Part shown: positions 7,108-15,596 of the stretch, one piece after another
How positions within the stretch are numbered: the first letter of the stretch is position 1
How the letters are laid out: each line of letters opens with the position of its first letter
Assembly (NCBI RefSeq): GCF_004345425.1
Contig: NZ_SLVP01000008.1
Span: 186,001-250,000, forward strand
DNA length: 64,000 nt
Direction: 5' to 3'
From: Paenibacillus sp. BK033
GTDB taxonomy: Bacteria; Bacillota; Bacilli; Paenibacillales; Paenibacillaceae
Translations under genes and position numbers: made by a program
Notes under the pieces: model-generated
What the model was told of the DNA's origin: nothing
The model's database searches: none
The model's input: only the letters and a program-made list of their open reading frames with translations

Positions 7108-8568
7108 CTACTCTTGATGCGCCTTGATCAGCTCCGTCTTCAGCTGCCAAGCCTGCTCGCTTAGGTGAACCGGATACAGATCCGGATTCAGCTTGCGGAG
7201 AATTTCCGGCCGGAAGAGGCTGAGCTGATGCTCGTGGAAGCTGCGGATCTCTTCGAGAGGCGGAAGCTTGTACACGATCTCGCCCTCCACCACGATGGGC
7301 TTCAGCAGCGGAACCGCTTCATAATCGCTGATGTACCGGTGGATATACGGATGAACCGGATCAAACAGCTTGATCCGCTCGCCGCTTAAGATCGCCGTCT
7401 CCTCATGCAGCGTGATATAATCCGCTTCGGCAAGTCCCGTGGACTTGTTCATGATCCGGTACACGTCCTTCTTGCCCGGAGCGGATACCTTCTCGGGATT
7501 GCCCGAGATCTTGATCACCGGTATGTATTGCCCGTCACGCTTGCGGGCGGTCAGCTTGTACACGCCGCCAAGCGACGGCTGGTCGGCCGCCGTAATGAGC
7601 TGCGTGCCAACGCCCCAAGTATCAATCTTGGCGCCTTGCGCCTTCAGGTTGAAGATCAGCGTCTCGTCGAGATCGTTCGACGCCACGATCTTCGCATCCT
7701 GCAGCCCTGCCGCATCCAGCAGCTTCCGCGCTTCCTTGGACAGATACGCCAAGTCGCCGCTGTCGAGCCGGATGCCGCCAAGCCGCTTGCCGATGCTCTC
7801 CAGATAACGCGCGGTCTTAATCGCGTTGGGCACCCCGCTTCTCAGCGTGTCGTACGTATCCACGAGCAGCGTAACGCCATCCGGCAAGGCTTTCGCGTAG
7901 GCCAGGAAAGCCTCCTCCTCGGTTTCATGCCCCTGCACCCAGGAATGGGCATGCGTTCCCTTCGTCGGAATGCCAAACATCATGCCGGCATGCATATTCG
8001 AGGTTGCATGGAAGCCGGCAATATAAGCCGCGCGCGCGCCCCATACCGCCGCATCCGCCTCCTGCGCCCGGCGCGTTCCGAACTCCAGCAGAATATCTCC
8101 CGACGCGACCTGCTTGATCCGCGAGGCCTTCGTCGCGATAAGCGTCTGGTAATTCATGAAGTTCAGCAGCGCGGTCTCCACCAGCTGCGTCTCGAAGATC
8201 GTGCCTTCCACCCGCACGATCGGTTCATTCGGGAATACCAGCGAGCCTTCCTCCACCGCATGCACCGTTCCCTTGAAGCGGAACTGCCGGAGCACCTCCA
8301 GGAAGCCCGGATCGTAATTCTCCTCCTGCCTCGCCAGATAAGCGAGCTCCTCTTCCCCGAACTTCAGATGCCGGATGAATTCCACGATTCTCTCGAGGCC
8401 GGCGAAGACCGCATAACCGTTGCCGAACGGCAGCTTGCGGAAGAAAGCCTCGAACACGGCGCCTTCCCCGTCCGTGCCATTTATCCAATGGGCGTACATC
8501 ATATTAATCTGATATTTATCCGTATGAAGCGTTAAGTTATTAGCACCGTCCACTGCTTCTCGACACAC
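7108..8568 (-). CDS. pncB: Nicotinate phosphoribosyltransferase
   Basis: The enzyme joins nicotinate to PRPP with ATP to form nicotinate mononucleotide in NAD salvage. Residues 13-25 (LTLHTDKYQINMM) match the family start. Further signatures are LEFGTRRAQ, a STSN-type loop (HATSNMHAG), GTHAHSWVQ, LLVDTYDT, and IRLDSGDL followed by IVASNDL. The length of about 486 residues is normal for the Firmicute form. GTG at 8568 touches the AGAGGG ribosome site directly; GTG at 8553 is better spaced and may be the real start. The gene is convergent with the AraC gene. Confidence 0.95.
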   Translation of the reverse strand: MCREAVDGANNLTLHTDKYQINMMYAHWINGTDGEGAVFEAFFRKLPFGNGYAVFAGLERIVEFIRHLKFGEEELAYLARQEENYDPGFLEVLRQFRFKGTVHAVEEGSLVFPNEPIVRVEGTIFETQLVETALLNFMNYQTLIATKASRIKQVASGDILLEFGTRRAQEADAAVWGARAAYIAGFHATSNMHAGMMFGIPTKGTHAHSWVQGHETEEEAFLAYAKALPDGVTLLVDTYDTLRSGVPNAIKTARYLESIGKRLGGIRLDSGDLAYLSKEARKLLDAAGLQDAKIVASNDLDETLIFNLKAQGAKIDTWGVGTQLITAADQPSLGGVYKLTARKRDGQYIPVIKISGNPEKVSAPGKKDVYRIMNKSTGLAEADYITLHEETAILSGERIKLFDPVHPYIHRYISDYEAVPLLKPIVVEGEIVYKLPPLEEIRSFHEHQLSLFRPEILRKLNPDLYPVHLSEQAWQLKTELIKAHQE

Positions 8569-8608
8569 CCCTCTAGTTGATCTTACTCACAGCATATCCA
8601 TAATAAGC

Positions 8609-8645
8609 AAAAACAACAGCCTTCCGCCACATCAGCGAAAGGCTG
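8609..8645 (-). terminator. Intrinsic terminator of the VanZ-like gene
   Basis: On the minus strand CAGCCTTTCGC pairs with GCGGAAGGCTG (one G-U pair), followed by TTGTTTTTGC. It sits after the VanZ-like stop at 8664. Confidence 0.8.
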
Positions 8646-8663
8646 CCGCAATTCATGCCGGCT

Positions 8664-9203
8664 TTAGAACTTCCGGACGAACCGGTATTCCGGCCGCCGG
8701 CGTCTTCGTTCCAGCCAATAATTAATCGTAATGCAGATGATGAGGCCAATGCAGCCGCCCGTCAAATCCACGATCACATCCGTCGGATTCCCCGTCCGCC
8801 CGACCTTGCTCAGCTGATTCGTCTCATCGAGGGCCGCGATCCCGCCCGTCAGGATCAGTGCCATAATAACCGGCAGCACCATCTGCCTGCGGAGCATCAG
8901 ATTCCGGATGAACATGTACAGCGACACGCATAACACGGCGTACATGAACAAGTGCGCCCCTTTGCGGAAGAAGAACTCCACGAAGCCATACGGGTCTTTT
9001 TTGGCCACTACCGTGCTGCCATGATAGGTAATGGAGGTATCCGGAAGCTTCTGAGCCAGCTCTTCTTGGGTCACCCATTTATTTAATGCAGGTTTTATTG
9101 ACTGCTGATTATAAGATTCAGAAGATAAAGTAAATATGAAAAAAATCCAACAAAATACAACAAAAAACCATATTATAGAATTTTTTCTATCCTTTTTTAA
9201 CAT
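8664..9203 (-). CDS. VanZ family membrane protein
   Basis: The 179-residue product has an N-terminal helix (about 11-28) and three or four further helices. The VanZ signatures are visible: FRKGAHLFMYAVL in the first half, then LDETNQLSKVGRTGNPTDVIVD, where the acidic DE.NQ and D..VD positions are conserved. VanZ proteins are linked to low-level teicoplanin resistance in enterococci, but most Firmicute homologues have no proven role. GAGG lies 4 bases before the ATG. The N-terminal part is AT-rich in codon use. It appears to be a single-gene unit with its own terminator. Confidence 0.9.
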   Translation of the reverse strand: MLKKDRKNSIIWFFVVFCWIFFIFTLSSESYNQQSIKPALNKWVTQEELAQKLPDTSITYHGSTVVAKKDPYGFVEFFFRKGAHLFMYAVLCVSLYMFIRNLMLRRQMVLPVIMALILTGGIAALDETNQLSKVGRTGNPTDVIVDLTGGCIGLIICITINYWLERRRRRPEYRFVRKF

Positions 9204-9359
9204 TAATCCTCAACACTCCTTCGACACAATCCGACCGCCCATTATCTATCTCTGGTCTGTTATTGTAGCAGATTCATGAAGGAAATGGAAATCTATCGCC
9301 TTCCCCACGAAAAACAAGACTAAGGTAATGTAAATTTGAGTAAAAAGTCCTATAAACTA

Positions 9360-9438
9360 TTGTTTTCAGTATCCATTCTTTGGTATTATAAATCTAGCGA
9401 ACGTTAGATTTCTGTTAAGCCCATGCTTACGAAGCATG
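9360..9438 (+). promoter_or_regulatory. Promoter and leader hairpin of the 43-residue ORF (in the 9204-9501 gap)
   Basis: TTGTTT (9360-9365), an 18-base spacer and an extended -10 TGG-TATTAT (9381-9389) form a plausible vegetative promoter. About 100 bases of leader follow. They contain a perfect hairpin, CATGCTT-ACG-AAGCATG (9422-9438), and a weaker inverted repeat CTAGCG/CGTTAG just before it. Nothing else was recognised between 9204 and 9501. Confidence 0.5.
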
Positions 9439-9501
9439 AACCATCACGAATGTCCTTGAATAAGGCCATTTGTGTAATCATTCATTTTAGGAGGTTAGAG
9501 A

Positions 9502-9633
9502 ATGGCTGGCTATTTGATGTTCTCCGAGATTTGGACACCCTTTAAGATGGTAGGCATACGAGTATTTAAAGACGAGAACGGCGACTACTGGTACAAATAC
9601 CGAAACAACAAACGCTCTCGGCTGTTCCGATAA
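9502..9633 (+). CDS. Small protein of unknown function, 43 residues
   Basis: This short gene has a near-ideal ribosome site (TAGGAGG, 8 bases before ATG), its own promoter-like sequence and a strong terminator, so it is very likely translated. The product begins MAGYLMFSEIWTPFKMVG and ends with a basic tail, RNNKRSRLFR. The middle has alternating charged and aromatic residues (FKDENGDYWYKYR), suggesting a small beta-rich fold. There is no signal peptide or membrane segment. I do not recognise the family. It is convergent with the last gene of the exopolysaccharide operon. Confidence 0.7.
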   Translation: MAGYLMFSEIWTPFKMVGIRVFKDENGDYWYKYRNNKRSRLFR

Positions 9634-9668
9634 TCTCTTACTGCCATTCATAAGATCATAGACAATAG

Positions 9669-9715
9669 AAAAACTCCCCCGATGGCTTCAGTGAAGCCAT
9701 CGGGGGAGTTTTTGG
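9669..9715. terminator. Strong bidirectional terminator
   Basis: ACTCCCCCGATGGCTTCA pairs perfectly with its complement across almost no loop. The stem is flanked by AAAA on the left and TTTTT on the right. It serves the small ORF on the plus strand and the end of the exopolysaccharide operon on the minus strand. Confidence 0.95.
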
Positions 9716-9716
9716 A

Positions 9717-10673
9717 TTAACCTAACATACCGCCAGCAAGTTTCTTAATGGTGTCCATATCCTCATTAAAACGCTTCGTAATTGCCGCAATCAGTTCATC
9801 CGAGCTATAGCCATACTTTGTTAATTCGGCTTTCGTGTTCGTAACGAGAGTATTGAAGTCAGCCTTGCACTGATCAATTGTTTGTCTACCGGTAGCCTCC
9901 AGGCTAGCCTTCACCGAGTCATCTGTCGCTGCTTGGTGCTGGAAGTATAAACTGCTCAATGCAGCAGTGCATTTCGATTCGAGCGCTGTAAATTTAGCTT
10001 CGGCACTTGCTGCCAACTCGTCATAAGTAGGTTTCACTTCTCCAACCGGATCTGTGCCGCCACCAGTACCTGTTCCAGGATTAGTACCTTCTCCAGCACC
10101 ATTATTTCCGCCAGCTTGTGCCGCTTTGTATGCCGCGGATTCGCCTGTGATGCTGTTGGTCTTCTGATCCCACTTAATATCCGTTCCTACAGCTTCGGAC
10201 ATGAAGCGAAGCGGAACATAAATGCTGTTATTGATCGAATAGAGAGATTGACCTGCAGGAAGAGCTTTTGCCTGTCCATCGAATACAAGCGTAGCTTGAA
10301 CCGGCTTAATCGTAATGCTCTTACCGGCAGCAGGCTGTGCACCGCCAGCAGCTGCTCCAGCAAGCAGCTTCGCAAGAGCTTCCTTCTCCGCAGCAGTTGG
10401 CTCGGATACCGTTACTTTAGATGTCTTTTGATCCCACTTCACAGACTTCTGCAGTGCGTAAGAGATGAAGCGAACCGGGATATAAGTGCGGTCTTGATAA
10501 ATAAAAGCATATTGTCCGTCCGGTAAAGCAAGCGCTTGTCCGTCGAACTTCAGGTTAACGGCTTGCGTCTTGATCGTAACCGAGCTGGATGCTGCACCGG
10601 CTGTCAGTGGCAGAACGGTACATAAAGCGACAATTAACAGCATGAGTGTGTAATGGCGTAAATTTTTCATCAT
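9717..10673 (-). CDS. Secreted protein with two copper-amine-oxidase-N 'stalk' domains and a two-cysteine helical tail
   Basis: The 318-residue product has a signal peptide ending near AGAA at residues 25-28. Two repeats of the stalk-type beta domain follow (IYVPLRFMSEAVG and YIPVRFISYALQ, each followed by .KWDQKTS/N), at about residues 30-90 and 120-180. A glycine-rich linker precedes an alpha-helical C-terminal region with two cysteines 34 residues apart (ESKCTAAL and DQCKADF). The gene is last in the exopolysaccharide cluster, 20 bases after the gene at 10694. Stalk domains are common in Paenibacillus surface proteins. A role in anchoring or handling the polymer is possible but unproven. 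Confidence 0.85.
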   Translation of the reverse strand: MMKNLRHYTLMLLIVALCTVLPLTAGAASSSVTIKTQAVNLKFDGQALALPDGQYAFIYQDRTYIPVRFISYALQKSVKWDQKTSKVTVSEPTAAEKEALAKLLAGAAAGGAQPAAGKSITIKPVQATLVFDGQAKALPAGQSLYSINNSIYVPLRFMSEAVGTDIKWDQKTNSITGESAAYKAAQAGGNNGAGEGTNPGTGTGGGTDPVGEVKPTYDELAASAEAKFTALESKCTAALSSLYFQHQAATDDSVKASLEATGRQTIDQCKADFNTLVTNTKAELTKYGYSSDELIAAITKRFNEDMDTIKKLAGGMLG

Positions 10674-10693
10674 TTGGATTCTCCTCTTAATTA

Positions 10694-11731
10694 TTATGAT
10701 TTAATAGCCTTGGCAATAGCGCTAATCGCGGATGCTCGTACGCTTTGCTTGCTTGCTTCATACTTCGCATTCCAATCCGGCATTGCACCGCTATCAATTC
10801 CTGCATCAGCATAACTAGAGGCCGCTTGACTCACAATGCCCTGGAACTGCGCATCACAAGAGCCCTCGGCCTCCATGACTTTACCTAGATATTTATTTTG
10901 CAGATCCTCTACCGTAACTCCGTCCGCACTGCCAACGATCTGCTGCAGAATGGCGTTGCTTTTAGCCTTACAGGTTCCAGACAACGACGCTAACTGCGAC
11001 TCTGTCTTGGAATCGATGGATTGCTTAACCTGCTTCAAGTCAGTGGTAAGCTCTGGCGTTGGTGTTTTTTCTGGTTCTGTTGGCTTGCTGGATTCGGTAG
11101 GCTTATTATCTGATTGAGCCCCAGTGCCAGCAGTTTTAGTTGAGCCACTGGAATGTTGTTGCATCTTTTTCCAAGCCTCATTATTTTCTTTCATCTTCTG
11201 TGGATCTCTCTCGCCCACCCACTCAATTGGATAATCGGGGTTAAGAATATTAAGCCCAATTCCATATTGTTTAGTGATTGATTTCAATAAGGCAATCTCT
11301 TCATCGGAGAGTTTGGTTAATAACAAATCTCGGATTTTCTGCTTCTCTTCAACCGGTAAATCTGTAGTAGCATTACCCTGCAGATAAGAAATCTGCTTCA
11401 AGCTAAGACCCGAATTCAAGAGAATGGCTGCTACATCAAGGGCATCTGCACTGTCGATCTTGTCACCGCCAATAAGCTGGCTAGCTTTTTCGACTGGTTT
11501 CTCGATAATAGCTGGCAGCTTCTTAGGCTCTGACATCACCTCACCAGTACTATCCGCTACATCACTGCTATGACGAGATGCAATATCCTTAATATCGATG
11601 GATTTGATGTAATAGTAAGCGACTCCTATAAAGATCAGTCCGACAACAACAAAAAATGAAGCGGTACCGATTACCCACTTCATCCAAGGCTTTAGCTTCT
11701 TTTTTGTTTTTTGCTTACGTGGCGTTTCCAT
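10694..11731 (-). CDS. Membrane-anchored protein of unknown function with a two-cysteine helical tail
   Basis: The 345-residue product starts with a lysine-rich cytoplasmic segment, one membrane helix (about residues 19-45) and a long external region. A Thr/Pro/Ser-rich linker (about 195-230) separates it from a helical C-terminal domain with two cysteines 38 residues apart (SGTCKAK and EGSCDAQF). That tail resembles the tail of the next gene, suggesting paralogous domains or partners. No catalytic motif is recognised. The gene follows the UDP-glucose dehydrogenase by 28 bases and so belongs to the exopolysaccharide operon. A surface or assembly role is inferred from position only. Confidence 0.75.
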   Translation of the reverse strand: METPRKQKTKKKLKPWMKWVIGTASFFVVVGLIFIGVAYYYIKSIDIKDIASRHSSDVADSTGEVMSEPKKLPAIIEKPVEKASQLIGGDKIDSADALDVAAILLNSGLSLKQISYLQGNATTDLPVEEKQKIRDLLLTKLSDEEIALLKSITKQYGIGLNILNPDYPIEWVGERDPQKMKENNEAWKKMQQHSSGSTKTAGTGAQSDNKPTESSKPTEPEKTPTPELTTDLKQVKQSIDSKTESQLASLSGTCKAKSNAILQQIVGSADGVTVEDLQNKYLGKVMEAEGSCDAQFQGIVSQAASSYADAGIDSGAMPDWNAKYEASKQSVRASAISAIAKAIKS

Positions 11732-11759
11732 GGTGTCTCCTATCTACATATTAATAATT

Positions 11760-13103
11760 TTAAAAAGAAAGAATAGGATTCGTCTCTTTCACTCCGTTAT
11801 TCATCTTTGGTCTTCCGATGGAATAATAGGCAAAAGGCGTCTCTTCCAAATCTTCTTCCCGATAAATATTTCGGCCGTCAATGAGGTTCGGCGTTTTTAA
11901 CCATTTCTGAATATCCGACAATGGGATATTAATAAACTCTTTCCACTCCGTTAGAATACACAGCGCATCTGCACCTTCGGCAGCTTCTTGAGCAGAATTA
12001 CAGTATTCCACCTCAGAACGGTTAAAGGCCTTTTCAAAGTTACTCGAAGCAATAGGATCATAGGCTTTAACCAATGCTCCCCGCTCCAGTAAGGTCTCCA
12101 TAATCTCAAAGGCTGGAGCGTCACGCACATCATCCGTTTCCGGTTTGAAGGCCAACCCCCAGATCCCAATCGTTCTTCCCGTAACGTCTCCCAGCAGTTC
12201 ATCCAGCTTCCGAATGACATTAAAGCGTTGATCCCGGTTCACTTCAACTACGGATTTCAACAGCTTGAAATCATAATCCATCTGTCCCGCGATCTGAATG
12301 AGAGCTTGCGTATCCTTCGGAAAGCAAGATCCGCCGTATCCGATACCCGCCTTCAGGAAAGAAGAACCGATACGCCGGTCCATCCCCATTCCCTTGGCCA
12401 CTTCCTCCACGTCCGCCCCTACCTTCTCACAGATATTGGCGATCTCATTGATGAAGGAGATTTTTGTAGCCAAGAAAGCATTCGAAGCATACTTAATCAT
12501 CTCCGAGCTGCGCACATCAGTAATGGTAATTTGATCAGTCAATGGACGATGCAACGCAGTAAGCATTTCAGCTGCGCGCTCACTTTCCGTTCCGATAATA
12601 ATTCGATCCGGATTCAATGTATCCTTAACAGCTGTTCCTTCTCGCAGAAATTCAGGAACAGAAGCAAAGTCAAAAGATTCCGTCGCATAATCCCGAATGA
12701 TAGCTGCAACCTTCTCATTTGTGCCCACCGGCACCGTACTTTTCACAACAACAACCTTGTATCCATTAATGGCACGGCCAATTTCCTCTGCTGCTTGCTC
12801 AATATAGGCCAAGTTGGCCTTTCCATCTGGCAAGGAAGGGGTGCCAACAGCAATAATAATGATCTCTGAAGCATTCACGGCAGCACCCAGATCCGTTGTG
12901 AAGGACAATCGCCCCGCTTCCGTGTTGCTTGCAATCAGTTCCTTAAGACCAGGCTCATGAATAGGAACTTCACCATTATTCAATAACTCGATCTTTGATG
13001 TCGCATTGTCTACACAAATAACTTCATTGCCCAGTTCAGAGAAACACACCCCAGAGACTAAGCCAACATATCCTGTACCAATTACCGCCAGCTTCATCCT
13101 CAC
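11760..13103 (-). CDS. ugd: UDP-glucose 6-dehydrogenase
   Basis: The enzyme oxidises UDP-glucose twice with NAD+ to give UDP-glucuronate. The Rossmann motif GTGYVGL is at residues 9-15 and the catalytic cysteine is C260 in GYGGSCFPKD. Also visible are VGTPS near 87, STVPVGT near 122 and the C-terminal lobe GLAFKPETDDVRDAP. The length of 447 residues is normal. The ATG overlaps the stop of the upstream glycosyltransferase by 4 bases (ATGA), a sign of translational coupling. An internal ATG two codons later is an alternative start. The product can be converted by the epimerase at 15597. Confidence 0.95.
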   Translation of the reverse strand: MRMKLAVIGTGYVGLVSGVCFSELGNEVICVDNATSKIELLNNGEVPIHEPGLKELIASNTEAGRLSFTTDLGAAVNASEIIIIAVGTPSLPDGKANLAYIEQAAEEIGRAINGYKVVVVKSTVPVGTNEKVAAIIRDYATESFDFASVPEFLREGTAVKDTLNPDRIIIGTESERAAEMLTALHRPLTDQITITDVRSSEMIKYASNAFLATKISFINEIANICEKVGADVEEVAKGMGMDRRIGSSFLKAGIGYGGSCFPKDTQALIQIAGQMDYDFKLLKSVVEVNRDQRFNVIRKLDELLGDVTGRTIGIWGLAFKPETDDVRDAPAFEIMETLLERGALVKAYDPIASSNFEKAFNRSEVEYCNSAQEAAEGADALCILTEWKEFINIPLSDIQKWLKTPNLIDGRNIYREEDLEETPFAYYSIGRPKMNNGVKETNPILSF

Positions 13104-14194
13104 TCACTCCCTACAATTTGTTTGAGATATTCAGCAATATGAACTGCTCCATTACGTTGCCGAGTATCTTCAAAGAAATTCTCTCTATCTATAAAGTCTT
13201 GCATGTTGTCCGCCTTTAACTGCCCCCACTCTATCATTCGATAAGGGTGACGGTCTTGAAGAGCCAGAATGGTATTCTTATCTTCTTTCATCTTGCTCCG
13301 ATGAAGCAGGAGCAATGGCTTTCGAAGCGCCACCGCTTCTCCGACCGTACTCCATCCAGGCTTACTGATAACAAGATCCGATGCTGCAACATAATTTTGC
13401 GACTCCGTATAGGAAGCCGGAATAGCTATAATATTCTTATGCTCCACCTTCATGTTGCTTGACACAATAAAGAGATAAGCATCATCCTCCCACAGCTTTA
13501 ATGCGGCCAAATCTTGTACATTTATACTCATTCCAATACCGAAATAGACGGCTCTCTTCTGCCTGCCAGGATTAATGGTATGCAAAATACGACTTACTTC
13601 CTGCTGATCCACTTCCCTGCTGAAGAAATCCGCTTGAAGAGTTCCTTGTCTCCCCCAATCCGGTTCAACAGCACCTTCCAAGCTCACAAAATAATCCATT
13701 GCAGCATAGACTTCAAATAATGGCTGCAGAGCAGAATGATCGATCATTTCCAAGTAAGCCGTATACCAAGTAAAATTAGATATTCCTACCGAGGGTATTT
13801 CAGCATGTCTTGCAGCTACAAAGGCAATAGGAGAAATATCCGAGATCACAAGATCAACCCCAGCCGTTCGAAGAAAATCAGACTCTCTTGCTGCTTCATG
13901 AGGCAGGTTCTCCATATACTTGTGATACTTTGCTGCAAAGGCCACTGTGTCAGGTTCAATGCTGTCTGGCTTAAGAACATAACCCACGTCTGAGATGCAT
14001 TGACGATACTCGATTACTTCTCGATAATTGGAAAGTGAAGCCTTAATAAAGGCTAATACCGTGTCTGAAGAACATATGACGAGTCTATAAGGCTGGTCAG
14101 CAACTTGAAACAAAGCACGAATGACAGCAATACTTCTTGTAGCGTGGCCAAAACCATAATCGGAAACATAATAAGCGATCGTTTTCGTGTTCAT
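13100..14194 (-). CDS. GT-B fold glycosyltransferase (MurG/GT28-like)
   Basis: The 364-residue product begins with SDYGFGHATRS (about residues 11-21), the glycine-rich acceptor loop seen in MurG-like and arabinokinase-associated transferases. It ends with a donor-binding signature SDLVISKPGWSTVGEAVALRKP (split here: SDLVISKPGWS, then TVGEAVALRKP), typical of GT28-like enzymes. It would transfer a nucleotide-activated sugar in the cytoplasm. Donor and acceptor are not predictable. It overlaps the ugd start by 4 bases and begins exactly where manC ends, so the three genes are tightly coupled. Confidence 0.8.
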   Translation of the reverse strand: MNTKTIAYYVSDYGFGHATRSIAVIRALFQVADQPYRLVICSSDTVLAFIKASLSNYREVIEYRQCISDVGYVLKPDSIEPDTVAFAAKYHKYMENLPHEAARESDFLRTAGVDLVISDISPIAFVAARHAEIPSVGISNFTWYTAYLEMIDHSALQPLFEVYAAMDYFVSLEGAVEPDWGRQGTLQADFFSREVDQQEVSRILHTINPGRQKRAVYFGIGMSINVQDLAALKLWEDDAYLFIVSSNMKVEHKNIIAIPASYTESQNYVAASDLVISKPGWSTVGEAVALRKPLLLLHRSKMKEDKNTILALQDRHPYRMIEWGQLKADNMQDFIDRENFFEDTRQRNGAVHIAEYLKQIVGSE

Positions 14195-15570
14195 TATCTC
14201 ATTGAAATATTAAGGCAGTGTTCGGACATTTCCAACCAGGTGGAATACAGCTCCATTACCTTATCTTCATCCTCATATCCGCTATGAACAACAATCATCT
14301 CCATATCGGTAATTGCCTTAAGACTGTGCAAAGTCTTTATTGGAATATGCAGAACATTACCGGCTTTTACCTTCATCGGCACGCCGTTTTGCACGAACTC
14401 CCCTTCACCTTTCACAACCGTCCATACTTCCTCGCGGTTTAAGTGCATGAGATAACTAAAATTCCTGCCCGCTTTAACTGCTACCCTCTTGGTTATTACT
14501 GTACGACCATCTTCGTAACGCTCATTGTCCAGTATTCTAACCCAGCCCCATTCTCTCTCCTCAAACATTGGGCCTTGATCATAATTAATAAATTCTTTAA
14601 TCCGAGGACTTGCACTCTTATCCGTAACAAGAATACCGTCAGGACTAGCAACTACAACCACGTTCGATACCCCAAGAACCGTAACCGGGATGTTCAGTTC
14701 GTTAACCAAGTGAGTGTTTATACAATCTTCACTTATAATTCCTCTACCAATTTGATTATTTCCCATCTCTTCCGTTAAGGTATTCCAGGTACCAAGGTCT
14801 TTCCAATAACCGTAATAAGGTACTACAACGATATTATTCGTCTTCTCAACCACTTCATAATCAAAGCTAATCTTGGGCAGCTCATGATATTGCTCGACTA
14901 GCTGATTATATTGAAGCGGATACCCCTTCTCTTTCAGGATATTAATGAGGTATCCCAACTTAAAAGAAAATACGCCACAGTTCCACAAAGCTTGCTGCTT
15001 AATAAGACCAGCAGCAGCTTCTTCGGAAGGTTTCTCTTGGAAGTGACTTACTTTAAGAGCATCATTATGAGCTGACTGCTCAAGCTCTGGGATTATGTAA
15101 CCATACTTTGCTGACGGGTAGGTCGGCTTTACACCAATTAACGCCAAATCAGCATTTGTTTCCTGAATAGTAGCCTCTAACTGTTTAACGGCATAAAAAA
15201 AGTGGCCCTCCACGTAAGGGTCCACTGGTAAGATTGCTATGACTTCGTCCAGATCAACCTGGGCGACAGAATATAAATAAGAAGCTGTTAATGCAATGGC
15301 CGGGAACGTATCTCTACGTTCAGGCTCAATTATTAGCGGCACAGATGGTCCGATCTGATTATGCATCATTTCGATCTGGGCTTTGCCAGTAGCGATGTAA
15401 CTTGAATCGGCGAAACCCGATTCACTGATTTGGCCCCATACTCGTTGTACCATGGAGACAAGTTCTTGATCAGCGTTTTCAAGAACTTTAAGAAATTGTT
15501 TAGACCGGGCATCGTTGGACAATGGCCAGAGACGCTTGCCAGAGCCTCCGGAGAGGAGGACTAACTTCAT
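14194..15570 (-). CDS. manC: Mannose-1-phosphate guanylyltransferase, probably bifunctional with mannose-6-phosphate isomerase
   Basis: The N-terminal nucleotidyltransferase has LSGGSGKRLWPLS at residues 6-18, the pyrophosphorylase signature. ILPVDPYV, FQEKPS and WNCGVFSF follow. The last 120 residues form a cupin (LMHLNREEVWTVVKGEGE, then HIPIKTLHSL), the fused type II phosphomannose isomerase domain. The enzyme makes GDP-mannose, which Gmd and Fcl in the same operon turn into GDP-fucose. The 458-residue length fits the bifunctional ManC/CpsB form. The stop overlaps the next start by one base. Confidence 0.93.
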   Translation of the reverse strand: MKLVLLSGGSGKRLWPLSNDARSKQFLKVLENADQELVSMVQRVWGQISESGFADSSYIATGKAQIEMMHNQIGPSVPLIIEPERRDTFPAIALTASYLYSVAQVDLDEVIAILPVDPYVEGHFFYAVKQLEATIQETNADLALIGVKPTYPSAKYGYIIPELEQSAHNDALKVSHFQEKPSEEAAAGLIKQQALWNCGVFSFKLGYLINILKEKGYPLQYNQLVEQYHELPKISFDYEVVEKTNNIVVVPYYGYWKDLGTWNTLTEEMGNNQIGRGIISEDCINTHLVNELNIPVTVLGVSNVVVVASPDGILVTDKSASPRIKEFINYDQGPMFEEREWGWVRILDNERYEDGRTVITKRVAVKAGRNFSYLMHLNREEVWTVVKGEGEFVQNGVPMKVKAGNVLHIPIKTLHSLKAITDMEMIVVHSGYEDEDKVMELYSTWLEMSEHCLNISMR

Positions 15571-15596
15571 ATATCGAAACCTCCAAGCTTTCAGAT

